Shown here in pieces: positions 17,030 to 25,271 of a stretch of DNA of 33,909 bases (the first letter of the stretch is position 1; every line of letters starts with the position of its first letter). The notes under the pieces were generated by a model. That model had not been told where the DNA came from and did no database searches. It worked only from the letters and a program-made list of their open reading frames with translations. Location of the stretch: assembly GCA_964419055.1 (NCBI GenBank), contig CAYQNU010000027.1, positions 1-33,909 on the forward strand, given 5' to 3'. Made by a program: the position numbers and the translations under genes. This stretch comes from CAYQNU01 sp964419055 (GTDB taxonomy: Bacteria > Bacteroidota > Bacteroidia > Flavobacteriales_D > Parvicellaceae).

Positions 17030-18418
17030 ATGAAAATAATCATTTATCGATATGTCATCTTGTTGGCAATGTTGCTCTTACTCATTGCTTGTAAAACAAA
17101 AGTTCAAGTAGTAAAGCCAGAGGAGGTTTATATACCTAAAACTTCTTATGATAAACAAGTTTCGGTAATTAATATTCCAATCGAAATTCCTATTTTGGAA
17201 TTAGAGCGTCAAGCCAATAAGTACCTCACTGGGGTTTTATACGAAGATAAAAGTTTTTTGGATAATGGTGGTGACAATTTGAAATGTGTTGTCAAAAAGT
17301 ATGCGCCCATAAAAATAAACGCCTACACAAATTTAATTTATATACAATTACCTTTGGAATTATCAGGGAGTTATACTCAATTAGGCGCAGTAGTTGATTT
17401 TTCAGGCACCCTCAATGTCAAATACGTTACATCAATAACATTAGAAGATAATTGGAAATTAAAAACATTAACCAAATCAAATGGGTATGATTGGATTAAA
17501 TCACCAAAAATTGATTTAGGTATATTTAACCTTCCTGTGACTTGGATTGTGGATGCTGTAATGAGCGGTCAAAACGATTACATTAATAAAACTATTGATG
17601 AAGCAATACAAGAATATGTTGATTTAAAAGAATTGACACAACCTGCTTTTGTTGCTTTAGCCGACCCTATAAATGTTTCAGAGACTTTTAAAACTTGGTT
17701 CAAAATAACTCCAATAGAAGCTATGTTTACACAGTTAAGTACAGCAAATAAAAATATCAATATTTCTTTTGGAATGAAAGCTCATACGGAGACTTTTATC
17801 GGTCCAAAACCTCCAACAGCTGATTTAACCAAAGGTGTGCCCATGAAGGTGGTAAAATCCTTGGAAGAGGGATTCAATCTAGGTGTAGTAGCTGTTATGC
17901 CTTATACTGAAATTTCCGAAATTTTGTCTAAAGAATTTGTTACCTCCGGGTATGAATATAAAGAGGGGAAATATCATCTTACATTTACCAAAATGAATAT
18001 TTATGGACAAAACAAAAAAATAATTATTGAAGTAGGATTGTTAGGAAGTGTAAAAGGTACCATTTATTTAGTGGGCACACCTTATTATGACCCAGCATCA
18101 CGCAGCATTAAAATGAAAGATGTTGATTTTGAAATTGATTCAAAACAAAAATTATTAAAAGCAGCTGGTTGGTTAGCTCACGGAAAATTATGCAGGACCC
18201 TACAAGATAATATGACCTTTGATATCGGAAAAGAATTAGATTTAGCCAAAAAAGATGCACAAACTTATCTAACAAATTATCAACCTATCCAAGGGGTTAC
18301 CATAAACGGTAAGTTAGATAAGTTAGAAACAAGTGATGTTTACCTAATTCAAGATGCTATTGTCACAATGATTAGTGTAGGAGGGAAGTTTAATGTCAAA
18401 ATAAAGGATTTAGAATAA
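17030..18418 (+). CDS. DUF4403-family lipoprotein
   Basis: A 462-residue protein starting at 17030. The frame is open from 16958, but 17030 gives the lipoprotein signal MKIIIYRYVILLAMLLLLIAC with Cys about residue 21. The mature protein resembles DUF4403: repeated beta-rich halves, SVINIPIEIPILELERQANK near the start, the mid-section IDLGIFNLPVTWIVDAVM, and ITPIEAMFTQLSTANKNINI followed by FGMKAHTETFIGPKPP. DUF4403 has no assigned function; I expect an outer-membrane-anchored, lipid- or surface-related role, but that is a guess. A TACTTTCG box at 17018..17025 lies 4 bases before the ATG, a near-match to the -7 element that would make the message almost leaderless. Confidence 0.82.
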   Translation: MKIIIYRYVILLAMLLLLIACKTKVQVVKPEEVYIPKTSYDKQVSVINIPIEIPILELERQANKYLTGVLYEDKSFLDNGGDNLKCVVKKYAPIKINAYTNLIYIQLPLELSGSYTQLGAVVDFSGTLNVKYVTSITLEDNWKLKTLTKSNGYDWIKSPKIDLGIFNLPVTWIVDAVMSGQNDYINKTIDEAIQEYVDLKELTQPAFVALADPINVSETFKTWFKITPIEAMFTQLSTANKNINISFGMKAHTETFIGPKPPTADLTKGVPMKVVKSLEEGFNLGVVAVMPYTEISEILSKEFVTSGYEYKEGKYHLTFTKMNIYGQNKKIIIEVGLLGSVKGTIYLVGTPYYDPASRSIKMKDVDFEIDSKQKLLKAAGWLAHGKLCRTLQDNMTFDIGKELDLAKKDAQTYLTNYQPIQGVTINGKLDKLETSDVYLIQDAIVTMISVGGKFNVKIKDLE

Positions 18419-18440
18419 TTCTTAATGAGAATTTCTTTTT
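18417..18440 (+). terminator. weak terminator after the DUF4403 gene
   Basis: AATTCT (18417..18422) and AGAATT (18428..18433) pair around a 5-base loop and are followed by a T-rich run TCTTTTT. The stem is short and AT-rich and overlaps the stop codon, so this is a tentative call. Confidence 0.35.
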
Positions 18441-18573
18441 AAAGATTTTTTTCAAATGACTTGCGACTTTTTTGATCTGTTCTCGTTTAATGAGTTGTAA
18501 CTATAAAAATAGGAATACAATTCCATTTTATTTTTAATTACCGAAATCAACAAAAAAACAAAAACTTTGTCTT

Positions 18574-18930
18574 ATGAAATCATTTGTAATTGTCTCATTA
18601 TTATTTTTTGTATCAGCAATTGGATTTGCTCAAGATACAAAACTCATCACCGAAACCTTTGGAGTAAGAGGTAATTGTGGTATGTGTAAAGATCGAATTG
18701 AAGAAGCGGTAGATGTGGTTGGTGTTAAAAGAGCAAGTTGGGACGAGAAATCGGAAACCTTAACCATTTCATTTAATCCGTCAAAAATTTCCTTAGATGA
18801 AATTCATAGAATTATAGCTAAAATAGGTCATACAACATCCCTGTACAAAGCTGATCCCACAGCATATGAAAATCTCCATCATTGTTGCAAATACGTAGAA
18901 CACAATCATAATGAAGGTCACAAACATTAA
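18574..18930 (+). CDS. exported heavy-metal-binding HMA-domain protein
   Basis: A 118-residue protein with signal peptide 1-20 (cleaved after GFAQ). Residues about 25-92 form an HMA (heavy-metal-associated) ferredoxin-like domain with the metal-binding C-x-x-C as GNCGMCKDRIEEAV (Cys35, Cys38). HMA domains usually bind Cu(I) or Zn(II). The C-terminal tail adds HHCC (102-105) and a His-rich end (His110, 112, 116, 118), giving a second possible metal site. Its last 20 bases overlap the start of the TonB-dependent receptor gene, so the pair is translationally coupled. The likely role is periplasmic metal handoff linked to the receptor; copper is inference from the family. Confidence 0.92.
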   Translation: MKSFVIVSLLFFVSAIGFAQDTKLITETFGVRGNCGMCKDRIEEAVDVVGVKRASWDEKSETLTISFNPSKISLDEIHRIIAKIGHTTSLYKADPTAYENLHHCCKYVEHNHNEGHKH

Positions 18931-21166
18931 ATTAGTTTTTATTTTAGGTATACTGCTCATCATTCAATTAATTGGTTTTGGTCAGTCTTTCCAACTTCGC
19001 GGTCAAGTTTTTGAAAGTAAAGAATCAGGAGCTTTAGAGCCCTTAATAGGTGTAAATATTGGTGTTTTAGGAACTGCTAGAGGGACTGTAACTGATGTTA
19101 ATGGTCTTTTTACGTTGGAAGATGTTTACTCAAGTCAATCTATTGTTGTAAGTTTCATTGGATATAAAAACGATACCATTGCTATTAGTGATGTTAAGAC
19201 CCAACCATTAAATATTGTCCTTGAGGAAGGAAAAGTCTTAACAGCTGTAACCATTACTGCTGACAATGGAAATTATCGTTTTGAGCGTTTTAATGCTAGA
19301 GATGCGCACATTATAACCCAAACTGAATTGCGAAAAGCGGCATGTTGTAATTTATCCGAAAGTTTTGAAACCAATCCTTCAATAGATGCCAGTTATACAG
19401 ATGCCGTAACGGGTACCAAACAAATACAGATGTTGGGTTTATCGGGTAAGTATGTGCAAATAATGCAAGACAACATTCCATTGATACGAGGCCTTTCTAC
19501 TATTTATGGGTTTGAATATGTGCCCGGTGCTTGGATTAACTCTATACACGTTTCCAAAGGCGCTGGCTCAGTTGTCAACGGATATGAAAGTATGACCGGA
19601 CAATTGAATATTGGCATGAAAAATCCTGAGAATGATGGAAAATTTCATTTGAATTTTTATATTAATTCTGCTTTACGAAACGAGCTCAATTTAACCACTA
19701 CTCAACGCATCAATAAACGTTGGAAAACCACTTTGTTGGCGCATGGCAAATATGCCGATTACAAATTGGATATGAATAATGATGGGTTTATCGAAAATCC
19801 ATTATATAAAAATATCATCGTGCACAATCAATGGAATTATGCAGGACCAAAATTACACATGGAATATGGGTTGGGGTATTTAAACATTCATACACAATCA
19901 GGCAGATTTTCAGAAATAAACCCTTATTTGGTTAATAACGCCACGCAACGAGCTCAAGGATTTGCCAAAATTGGTTATTTATTTCCTAATGAAAGTTATA
20001 AAAGTATGGCCATTCAAATGAGTGGAATGATTCATCAGCATCAATCTTTGTTTGGCGCTGCCAACTATGAAGGACAGCAACAAAGCGGTTATTTTAATTT
20101 TATTTTTCAAGATGATTTGGGTTGTGAATCCAAAACGTATAAAGTAGGTGCTAGTTTAGTTTACGATAATTATGATGAAAAAGTAAGTAATTTAGGAAGC
20201 TTGAACAATTCCTATCAATTAGAGGAAATTGTACCTGGAGTTTATGGAGAATTTTCTTTAAATAAAGAACTCATTAGTATTGTAGCGGGTGCTAGAGCAG
20301 ATTATCACAATGTATATGGTGCTTTTTTTACACCTAGATTAAACGCTCGTTACAGCATTACTGAAAAATCAACGATAAAACTTTCAGCAGGCATGGGGCG
20401 AAGAACTGCTAATGTATTTATGGAAAATGTAGGTGTTTTAGCTTCCTCTCGTCAATGGATTATTCATTCTGATGATAACCTGCCAGGATATGGACTGAAA
20501 CAAGAAATAGCCCAAAATGTAGGATTAGGTTTTAATCAAGAATGGAAAATCAAAAAAAGTGTTTTTAACTTAAATATTGATGTATATCATACCCGTTTTG
20601 TCAATCAAATTATTGCTGATTTTGATGCTTCGCCTCAAGAATTTCACTTGTATAATTTAGACGGGCAAAGCTATTCTAACTCTGCTCAAGCAGAGCTCAA
20701 TGTTGACATTACAAAACGATTAAGCACACGAATAGCTTATCGTTTTTTAGATGTAAAAACGCAGTATATGGGAGGAATGAATACTGTTCCATTGATAGCC
20801 AAACACCGAGGTTTTGCCAACATTGGTTACGAAACGCGTAAAACTAAAAAAGACAGTCAATGGAAGTTTGATTTAACCGCTCATTTTATTGGAAGTCAAC
20901 GCATACCGAGTACTTTGTCTAATCCTATTGAATTTCAAAAACCCTTAGAAGCTGCTCCATTTGTACAAATGAGTGGACAAATAACGTATGTGCACAACAA
21001 AAAATGGGAGTTTTATTTAGGTGGTGAAAACCTAACCAATTACATGTTGCATCACCCAATCATCTCTTTTGAGAATCCTAATAGTCCCTATTTTGATAGT
21101 TCACTAATTTGGGGACCTATTTTTGGTCGCATGTTTTATGCGGGTTTGCGTTGGACGATAGAATAA
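18911..21166 (+). CDS. TonB-dependent receptor partnered with the HMA protein
   Basis: A 751-residue outer-membrane receptor. Signal peptide 1-24; a carboxypeptidase-regulatory-like domain at about 27-110 (LRGQVFESKESG, VNIGVLGTARGTVTDVNGLF); a plug domain at about 125-240 with MLGLSGKYVQIMQDNIPLIRG and VSKGAGSVVNGYESMTGQLN; then a beta-barrel to the C-terminus. Such receptors import metal complexes or other ligands using TonB energy. The plug starts with an unusual adjacent pair, RKAACCNLSESFETN, and Cys-Cys at a plug entrance suggests thiol metal binding. The gene overlaps the HMA gene by 20 bases. Substrate is not shown directly; copper or another soft metal is the best inference. Confidence 0.92.
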   Translation: MKVTNIKLVFILGILLIIQLIGFGQSFQLRGQVFESKESGALEPLIGVNIGVLGTARGTVTDVNGLFTLEDVYSSQSIVVSFIGYKNDTIAISDVKTQPLNIVLEEGKVLTAVTITADNGNYRFERFNARDAHIITQTELRKAACCNLSESFETNPSIDASYTDAVTGTKQIQMLGLSGKYVQIMQDNIPLIRGLSTIYGFEYVPGAWINSIHVSKGAGSVVNGYESMTGQLNIGMKNPENDGKFHLNFYINSALRNELNLTTTQRINKRWKTTLLAHGKYADYKLDMNNDGFIENPLYKNIIVHNQWNYAGPKLHMEYGLGYLNIHTQSGRFSEINPYLVNNATQRAQGFAKIGYLFPNESYKSMAIQMSGMIHQHQSLFGAANYEGQQQSGYFNFIFQDDLGCESKTYKVGASLVYDNYDEKVSNLGSLNNSYQLEEIVPGVYGEFSLNKELISIVAGARADYHNVYGAFFTPRLNARYSITEKSTIKLSAGMGRRTANVFMENVGVLASSRQWIIHSDDNLPGYGLKQEIAQNVGLGFNQEWKIKKSVFNLNIDVYHTRFVNQIIADFDASPQEFHLYNLDGQSYSNSAQAELNVDITKRLSTRIAYRFLDVKTQYMGGMNTVPLIAKHRGFANIGYETRKTKKDSQWKFDLTAHFIGSQRIPSTLSNPIEFQKPLEAAPFVQMSGQITYVHNKKWEFYLGGENLTNYMLHHPIISFENPNSPYFDSSLIWGPIFGRMFYAGLRWTIE

Positions 21167-21170
21167 TTGG

Positions 21171-22304
21171 CTATTCTACAATAACCTTTTTGGTAAACGT
21201 ATTCTCAGCTGTAGTTACTTGAATAAAATAAATCCCTTTTTCATAATTGGAGAGATCAATTTTACTGGTAGATGATAAAAGGTTTTGATTAATAATCAAT
21301 TTGCCCATTGCATCAAAAACAGTAACCGTTGAACTTGAATTGAAATGTTCTGTTACAATAAATATTTCTCCGTTTGTAGGATTAGGATAAATGGTAACAC
21401 CTAAATTTAAATGATTATTCGTTTCAATACCTACAAATTCAGAATGGGTATGTTTCATAAAAAATTTCCAAATTTCGGTGGTATAAAAAATATCATTAGC
21501 AGGAGTTAACCAAACATGCTCTGCGCTATCCACTTTAAAAAACTCTACCGTGGCATCATTATCACAAGTATTGTATTCCCAATGAGTAACGATTAAATCA
21601 TCAGCAGCAATATCAGGTAAAGTGGTTACGGTTGGAGATGCATTACATCCGTTGTTATTAGCCCAAAAAGCCACCAATTCCTCAGCATCATTTCCGTATA
21701 AATTTCCTTCATAATAAACCGTACTATCTAATGTTCCATGAAAATGGCAAGCAGGGACAGTTCTACCTGGGTTACAAGTTACTGCTCCACCTATGGTACC
21801 AGCCACTGATGCAATGGCGGCAATTCTATGACTCAATTGGCACCCCAATCTGTTGGTCATAAAACCTCCCATAGAAAAACCACAAGAGTACACTCTTCGT
21901 TGGTCAATATTGTAATTATTGATTAAGGTGTCAATAATGGCATTGATGAAACCAACATCATTAACACCACCGTTTAATGTGTAACCTAAATAACTTGCGC
22001 CTGAATTCCAAGCAGTTGCTTGAGCTAATGGATCAATGATAGCTTGCGGAACCACCACAATAAAATTTGCCGTATCTGCCACGAACTTCATTCCAATGTT
22101 ATAAAAATTGGTCATATTATCGCCCAAACCGTGTAGACAAAATACAATAGGCACTGGAGTTGTGCCGTCATAACTTGCGGGCACATAAGTTAAATATTGT
22201 CTGTTTAATCCACCAAAATTCCACGAATTGGTAGTTAACTGAGCTTGAATCAAGGATGTTGTTATCGCAAAAAATAGGGTAAGAGATACGTATAAATTTT
22301 TCAT
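21171..22304 (-). CDS. secreted PHB-depolymerase/LpqC-like esterase with T9SS sorting domain
   Basis: A 377-residue alpha/beta hydrolase. Signal peptide 1-22; oxyanion-loop region FCLHGLGDN (55-63); nucleophile Ser144 in CGFSMGGFMTNRL; likely acid Asp193 in HGTLDSTV; catalytic His263 in SAEHVWLTP. This layout matches the esterase family of polyhydroxybutyrate depolymerases and feruloyl-type esterases, so it probably hydrolyses a polyester or plant-polymer ester; the substrate is not readable. Residues about 303-377 are a type A T9SS C-terminal sorting domain (VTIYPNPTNGEIFI, DLSNYEKGIYFIQV, TKKVIVE), so the enzyme is secreted or surface-attached. It converges on the TonB receptor gene with only 4 bases between stops. 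Confidence 0.92.
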   Translation of the reverse strand: MKNLYVSLTLFFAITTSLIQAQLTTNSWNFGGLNRQYLTYVPASYDGTTPVPIVFCLHGLGDNMTNFYNIGMKFVADTANFIVVVPQAIIDPLAQATAWNSGASYLGYTLNGGVNDVGFINAIIDTLINNYNIDQRRVYSCGFSMGGFMTNRLGCQLSHRIAAIASVAGTIGGAVTCNPGRTVPACHFHGTLDSTVYYEGNLYGNDAEELVAFWANNNGCNASPTVTTLPDIAADDLIVTHWEYNTCDNDATVEFFKVDSAEHVWLTPANDIFYTTEIWKFFMKHTHSEFVGIETNNHLNLGVTIYPNPTNGEIFIVTEHFNSSSTVTVFDAMGKLIINQNLLSSTSKIDLSNYEKGIYFIQVTTAENTFTKKVIVE

Positions 22305-22349
22305 AGATTTGATTTAATTGGTAGCACTAAAGTAAAATTAAATTTAACA

Positions 22350-22357
22350 CAAAGTTA
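22350..22357 (-). promoter_or_regulatory. -7 promoter element of the esterase gene, inside an inverted repeat
   Basis: TAACTTTG on the - strand matches TAnnTTTG exactly, 45 bases before the start codon. It lies within an 8-bp perfect inverted repeat, AATTTAAC (22341..22348) and GTTAAATT (22354..22361). The repeat could be an operator overlapping the promoter, although AT-rich DNA makes such repeats easy to find by chance. Confidence 0.45.
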
Positions 22358-22398
22358 AATTGGGTTCATAAAAAGATAATTTTAAACCTTTTTTTCCT

Positions 22399-23709
22399 TT
22401 AAAACAATCCTTTATGCAGAGCGATCAAGGCTTCTTTTTTATGATTTTCGTTAATCAAAACGGTTACATTATTTGAACTACCTCCATAGGAAATCATTCG
22501 AATAGGAATGTCTTTTAAAGCTCCAAAAATTTGTTGAGCATACCCCTTGTTTTCAGATAAAAAATCTCCTACAATACAAATTATGGTTTGATTAGAATCA
22601 ATTTCTACTGTTCCAAATTTTGTCAGTTCTTCTTGAATTTCTGATAGTCGAGAAGCGTCATCAATGGTTAAAGAAACCGCAACTTCTGAAGTAGTAATCA
22701 TATCAATGGACGTTTTATAACGCTCAAAAACTTCAAAAATACTTCGTAAAAAACCATAAGCATTTAGCATTCGTCCCGAACGGATTTTTATGGCAGTGAT
22801 CGAATCCTTGGCTGCAATAGCTGTGATGCGATTAGAAACGGAAACTTCTGAAATGACAGTGCCTTTAGCAGCGGGCTGCATGGTATTTTTTAGCCAAACA
22901 GGTATGTTGTATTTTTGTGCCGGCCAAACACAGGTGGGATGCAATATTTTTGCCCCAAAATAAGCGAGCTCAGCTGCTTCATTATAAGATAAATTCTCTA
23001 CTGGTTTGGTTCCTTCCACTATTCGAGGGTCGTTATTGTGCATTCCGTCTATATCCGTCCAAATCTGGATGGTCTCCGCACGAACAGCTGCACCAACAAT
23101 GGTAGCTGTATAATCGCTTCCACCTCTTTTTAAGTTATCAATTTCTCCAAACACATTTCTGCATATATATCCTTGGGTGATGAATAAATTAATGGTTGAA
23201 TGTTTATCCAATTCTTTTTTGATGTTGGATTGAATATAATATTCGTCTGGTTCTTGGTTTTTATCTATGCGCATAAATTCCAATGCATCTAACAAAATCG
23301 AAGAAACGCCTTGCTCTTGCAAATAAATTTGAAACAAATTGGTCGATAGAATTTCACCTTGAGCCAATAAGGCACGTTCCTCATAAATGGTAAATAAATC
23401 CTTAGTAAAGGATTCTAAGTAATTAAAATTTTCTTGTAACAACTGACGTGCAATGACCAAGCTTTCCTCTTTTTGATATAATTCTACAATCAAAATTTGG
23501 TATTCCTTTTTGAGCTGATAAATTTTGTCTAATGCCTCTTCTTTCAATTGTTTATAGAGCGATTGACCAATTGAAACCAATTTGTTAGTGGTGCCACTCA
23601 CAGCCGATAACACCACAATTTTTTTATCATCACCTTTGATGATTTCGGCAACTTCTTTCATTCGGGCTGCACTTCCAACCGAAGTACCACCAAATTTTAA
23701 AACATTCAT
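22399..23709 (-). CDS. lysC: aspartate kinase
   Basis: A 436-residue cytoplasmic enzyme that phosphorylates aspartate, the first step towards lysine, threonine and methionine. The N-terminus MNVLKFGGTSVGSAARM carries the KFGGTSV motif; the kinase domain ends near 290 with the substrate loop FITQGYICRN and LKRGGSDYTATIVGAA. Two ACT domains follow (about 300-436), with KIRSGRMLNAYGF and ISYGGSSNNVTVLI, where lysine or threonine feedback normally acts. It is monofunctional, with no homoserine dehydrogenase fused. lysA lies 42 bases upstream on the same strand, so the two are one lysine-biosynthesis operon. Confidence 0.95.
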   Translation of the reverse strand: MNVLKFGGTSVGSAARMKEVAEIIKGDDKKIVVLSAVSGTTNKLVSIGQSLYKQLKEEALDKIYQLKKEYQILIVELYQKEESLVIARQLLQENFNYLESFTKDLFTIYEERALLAQGEILSTNLFQIYLQEQGVSSILLDALEFMRIDKNQEPDEYYIQSNIKKELDKHSTINLFITQGYICRNVFGEIDNLKRGGSDYTATIVGAAVRAETIQIWTDIDGMHNNDPRIVEGTKPVENLSYNEAAELAYFGAKILHPTCVWPAQKYNIPVWLKNTMQPAAKGTVISEVSVSNRITAIAAKDSITAIKIRSGRMLNAYGFLRSIFEVFERYKTSIDMITTSEVAVSLTIDDASRLSEIQEELTKFGTVEIDSNQTIICIVGDFLSENKGYAQQIFGALKDIPIRMISYGGSSNNVTVLINENHKKEALIALHKGLF

Positions 23710-23751
23710 TTTATTTACTTTAGTTGTTCAACAAATTATGCGTAACTTATT

Positions 23752-24915
23752 TTAACTGTAGACTGCTTTTGCAAAGGGTCTTAAGTTGTAATTGTTGGCC
23801 ATTACTTCTCCGTAGGCACCTGCGCAGCGTATAGCAAACACATCTCCTCTTTCACTGAACGGTAAGGCCACTTTTTTTCCAAAACAATCAGATGACTCAC
23901 ATATGGGTCCCACCACGTCATAAAAGGCATCATGAGGGAGGTGATTTTTACTCAAATTTTCAATTTTATGAAAAGCTTGATATAAGGCAGGCCTTATTAA
24001 TTCAGTCATACCAGCATCTAAAATGGCAAAGTTTGTTTTTTGTCCTTTCTTGACATACAAAACCTTGGTGATTAAGCTTCCGACACTTCCAATAAGTGAT
24101 CTACCCAATTCAAAATGTACTTGTTGATGGGGTTGTAATTCCAAAAAGGTTTTGAAAATATCAAAAAAGTCATCAAAATCAACCATTGGGTTTTCATTGG
24201 GTTGATAATAGTCAATTCCCAAACCGCCACCTACATTTATATAATCAAGCAAAATATGTCGTTCGATAAACCATCGTTGAATTTCGTTTACTCGAATACA
24301 TAAATTTTTAAACGGATCGAGATCTGTAATTTGACTTCCAATATGAAAATGTAAACCAGTTAATTTAATGTTTTCGCATTTTTTTAATGTTTCTAATACA
24401 TTTTCCAATTGCCAACGATCTATACCAAATTTATTTTCTTCCAAACCAGTGGTAATGTAATGATGCGTATGGGCATTAACATGTGGGTTAATTCGAAGCG
24501 CAATATGGGCTATTTTGTTTCGTTGGTGAGCTAATTCATTGATGATTTCAATTTCTTCGATTGATTCGCAGTTGAAGGCAAAAATATCGTTTTCTAATCC
24601 AATAATTATTTCTGCATCTGACTTCCCAACACCTGCAAATGCAATTTGATTGGGTTGGAAACCTGCTTCTAACGCTCTTAAAATTTCATTTCCACTCACG
24701 CAATCTGCACCAAATCCATTTTCCACAAATTTCCTAAGTATGGGAATGTTACTGTTTGCTTTTAAGGCATAATGAACGTGATAATCAAATCGATTAGCTG
24801 ATTTTTTGGCTTTTAGGATGGTTTCGTCTAACAAATCCATATCATACCAATAAAAAGGTGTGGGATGGCGTTGTGCCAATTGAAGAATCGATTCTTTTTT
24901 AACAGAAAGGCTCAT
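23752..24915 (-). CDS. lysA: diaminopimelate decarboxylase
   Basis: A 387-residue PLP enzyme making L-lysine from meso-diaminopimelate. Features: the PLP Lys52 in VHYALKANSN, FGADCVSGNEI (68-78), GLHFHIGSQITD for PLP contact, VGGGLGIDY, and the second-subunit active-site block GPICESSDCFGKK, whose Cys is typical of this fold. The C-terminal CAGAYGEVMANNYN matches the family block that normally reads GAY...NYN. Normal length for a short monofunctional LysA. It is the first gene of lysA-lysC; two hairpins lie upstream between it and the tRNA-Leu terminator. Confidence 0.95.
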   Translation of the reverse strand: MSLSVKKESILQLAQRHPTPFYWYDMDLLDETILKAKKSANRFDYHVHYALKANSNIPILRKFVENGFGADCVSGNEILRALEAGFQPNQIAFAGVGKSDAEIIIGLENDIFAFNCESIEEIEIINELAHQRNKIAHIALRINPHVNAHTHHYITTGLEENKFGIDRWQLENVLETLKKCENIKLTGLHFHIGSQITDLDPFKNLCIRVNEIQRWFIERHILLDYINVGGGLGIDYYQPNENPMVDFDDFFDIFKTFLELQPHQQVHFELGRSLIGSVGSLITKVLYVKKGQKTNFAILDAGMTELIRPALYQAFHKIENLSKNHLPHDAFYDVVGPICESSDCFGKKVALPFSERGDVFAIRCAGAYGEVMANNYNLRPFAKAVYS

Positions 24916-24971
24916 TGCGCGTGTAGGGTTATTGAATTGAAGTACAAATAAAGTGAAAAAATTGGTACCAA

Positions 24972-25037
24972 CAAAAAATCCCGAATATCAGAGACACTCA
25001 GGATTTAGATTTGTGAGAGGTGGAAGCCAACTCACAA
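24972..25037 (-). promoter_or_regulatory. two hairpins upstream of lysA, possible attenuator or terminator
   Basis: On the - strand the first hairpin pairs TTGTGAG with CTCACAA (25011..25017 and 25031..25037, 13-base loop). The second pairs about 11 bases (24996..25006 with 24976..24986, two G-T wobbles, 9-base loop) and is followed by six Ts. The second therefore looks like a terminator 57 bases before lysA. It may end leftover transcription from the tRNA genes, or act as a leader attenuator for lysA-lysC. No short peptide or known riboswitch core is evident. Confidence 0.45.
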
Positions 25038-25046
25038 GGTTATAAT

Positions 25047-25099
25047 AAAAAAAACAGAGTGAGATACTTCGCTTTCGCTTTGTTTCTCACTCTGTTTTT
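25047..25099 (-). terminator. strong terminator of the tRNA-Gly/tRNA-Leu transcript
   Basis: A perfect 15-bp inverted repeat (25050..25064 with 25085..25099), with core CAGAGTGAGA, a 20-base loop and an eight-T run on the - strand side. It begins two bases after the 3' end of tRNA-Leu on that strand, exactly where a rho-independent terminator for the tRNA transcript is expected. Confidence 0.88.
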
Positions 25100-25100
25100 G

Positions 25101-25184
25101 TACTCCGGGCGGGACTTGAACCCGCACAGCCTAACGGCCACAGGATTTTAAGTCCTGCGTGTCTACCAATTCCACCACCAGAGC
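25101..25184 (-). tRNA. tRNA-Leu (TAA anticodon)
   Basis: An 84-base cloverleaf with a long variable arm as in class II tRNA-Leu. Acceptor strands are GCTCTGG and CCGGAGT, the D-arm is GGTGGAATTGGTAGACAC, and the anticodon loop CTTAAAA carries TAA (25148..25150 on the + strand complement). The T-arm is GCGGGTTCAAGTCCCGC. The first acceptor pair is G-T. CCA is not encoded, so the 3' end is completed by the cell. It decodes UUA, a codon used heavily in this AT-rich DNA. It follows tRNA-Gly on the same strand. Confidence 0.96.
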
Positions 25185-25187
25185 ATC

Positions 25188-25205
25188 TCCCGATTTTCAT
25201 CGGGA
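25188..25205. repeat. GAAA-tetraloop palindrome between the tRNAs
   Basis: TCCCGAT and ATCGGGA pair over 7 bases with a GAAA loop when read on the - strand. This compact hairpin is in the 87-base spacer between tRNA-Gly and tRNA-Leu. It resembles the short CCCGAT/ATCGGG palindromes that I recall being scattered between genes in Bacteroidota. Confidence 0.6.
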
Positions 25206-25214
25206 CTCACAGAT

Positions 25215-25235
25215 GTTTTGACCGCATGTCAAAAC
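25215..25235. repeat. second inverted repeat in the tRNA spacer
   Basis: GTTTTGAC (25215..25222) and GTCAAAAC (25228..25235) are a perfect 8-bp pair around 5 bases. Together with the GAAA hairpin it gives two stems between the two tRNAs; they could guide RNase processing of the joint transcript or be inert repeats. Confidence 0.55.
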
Positions 25236-25271
25236 GTTGTGGTTTGGCTTTTTTAGTTTTAAAAAAACTAG

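Noticed and set aside
24972..25037. Lysine riboswitch before lysA
   Set aside because: The leader is too short and lacks the five-helix core of the L box; only two simple hairpins are present.
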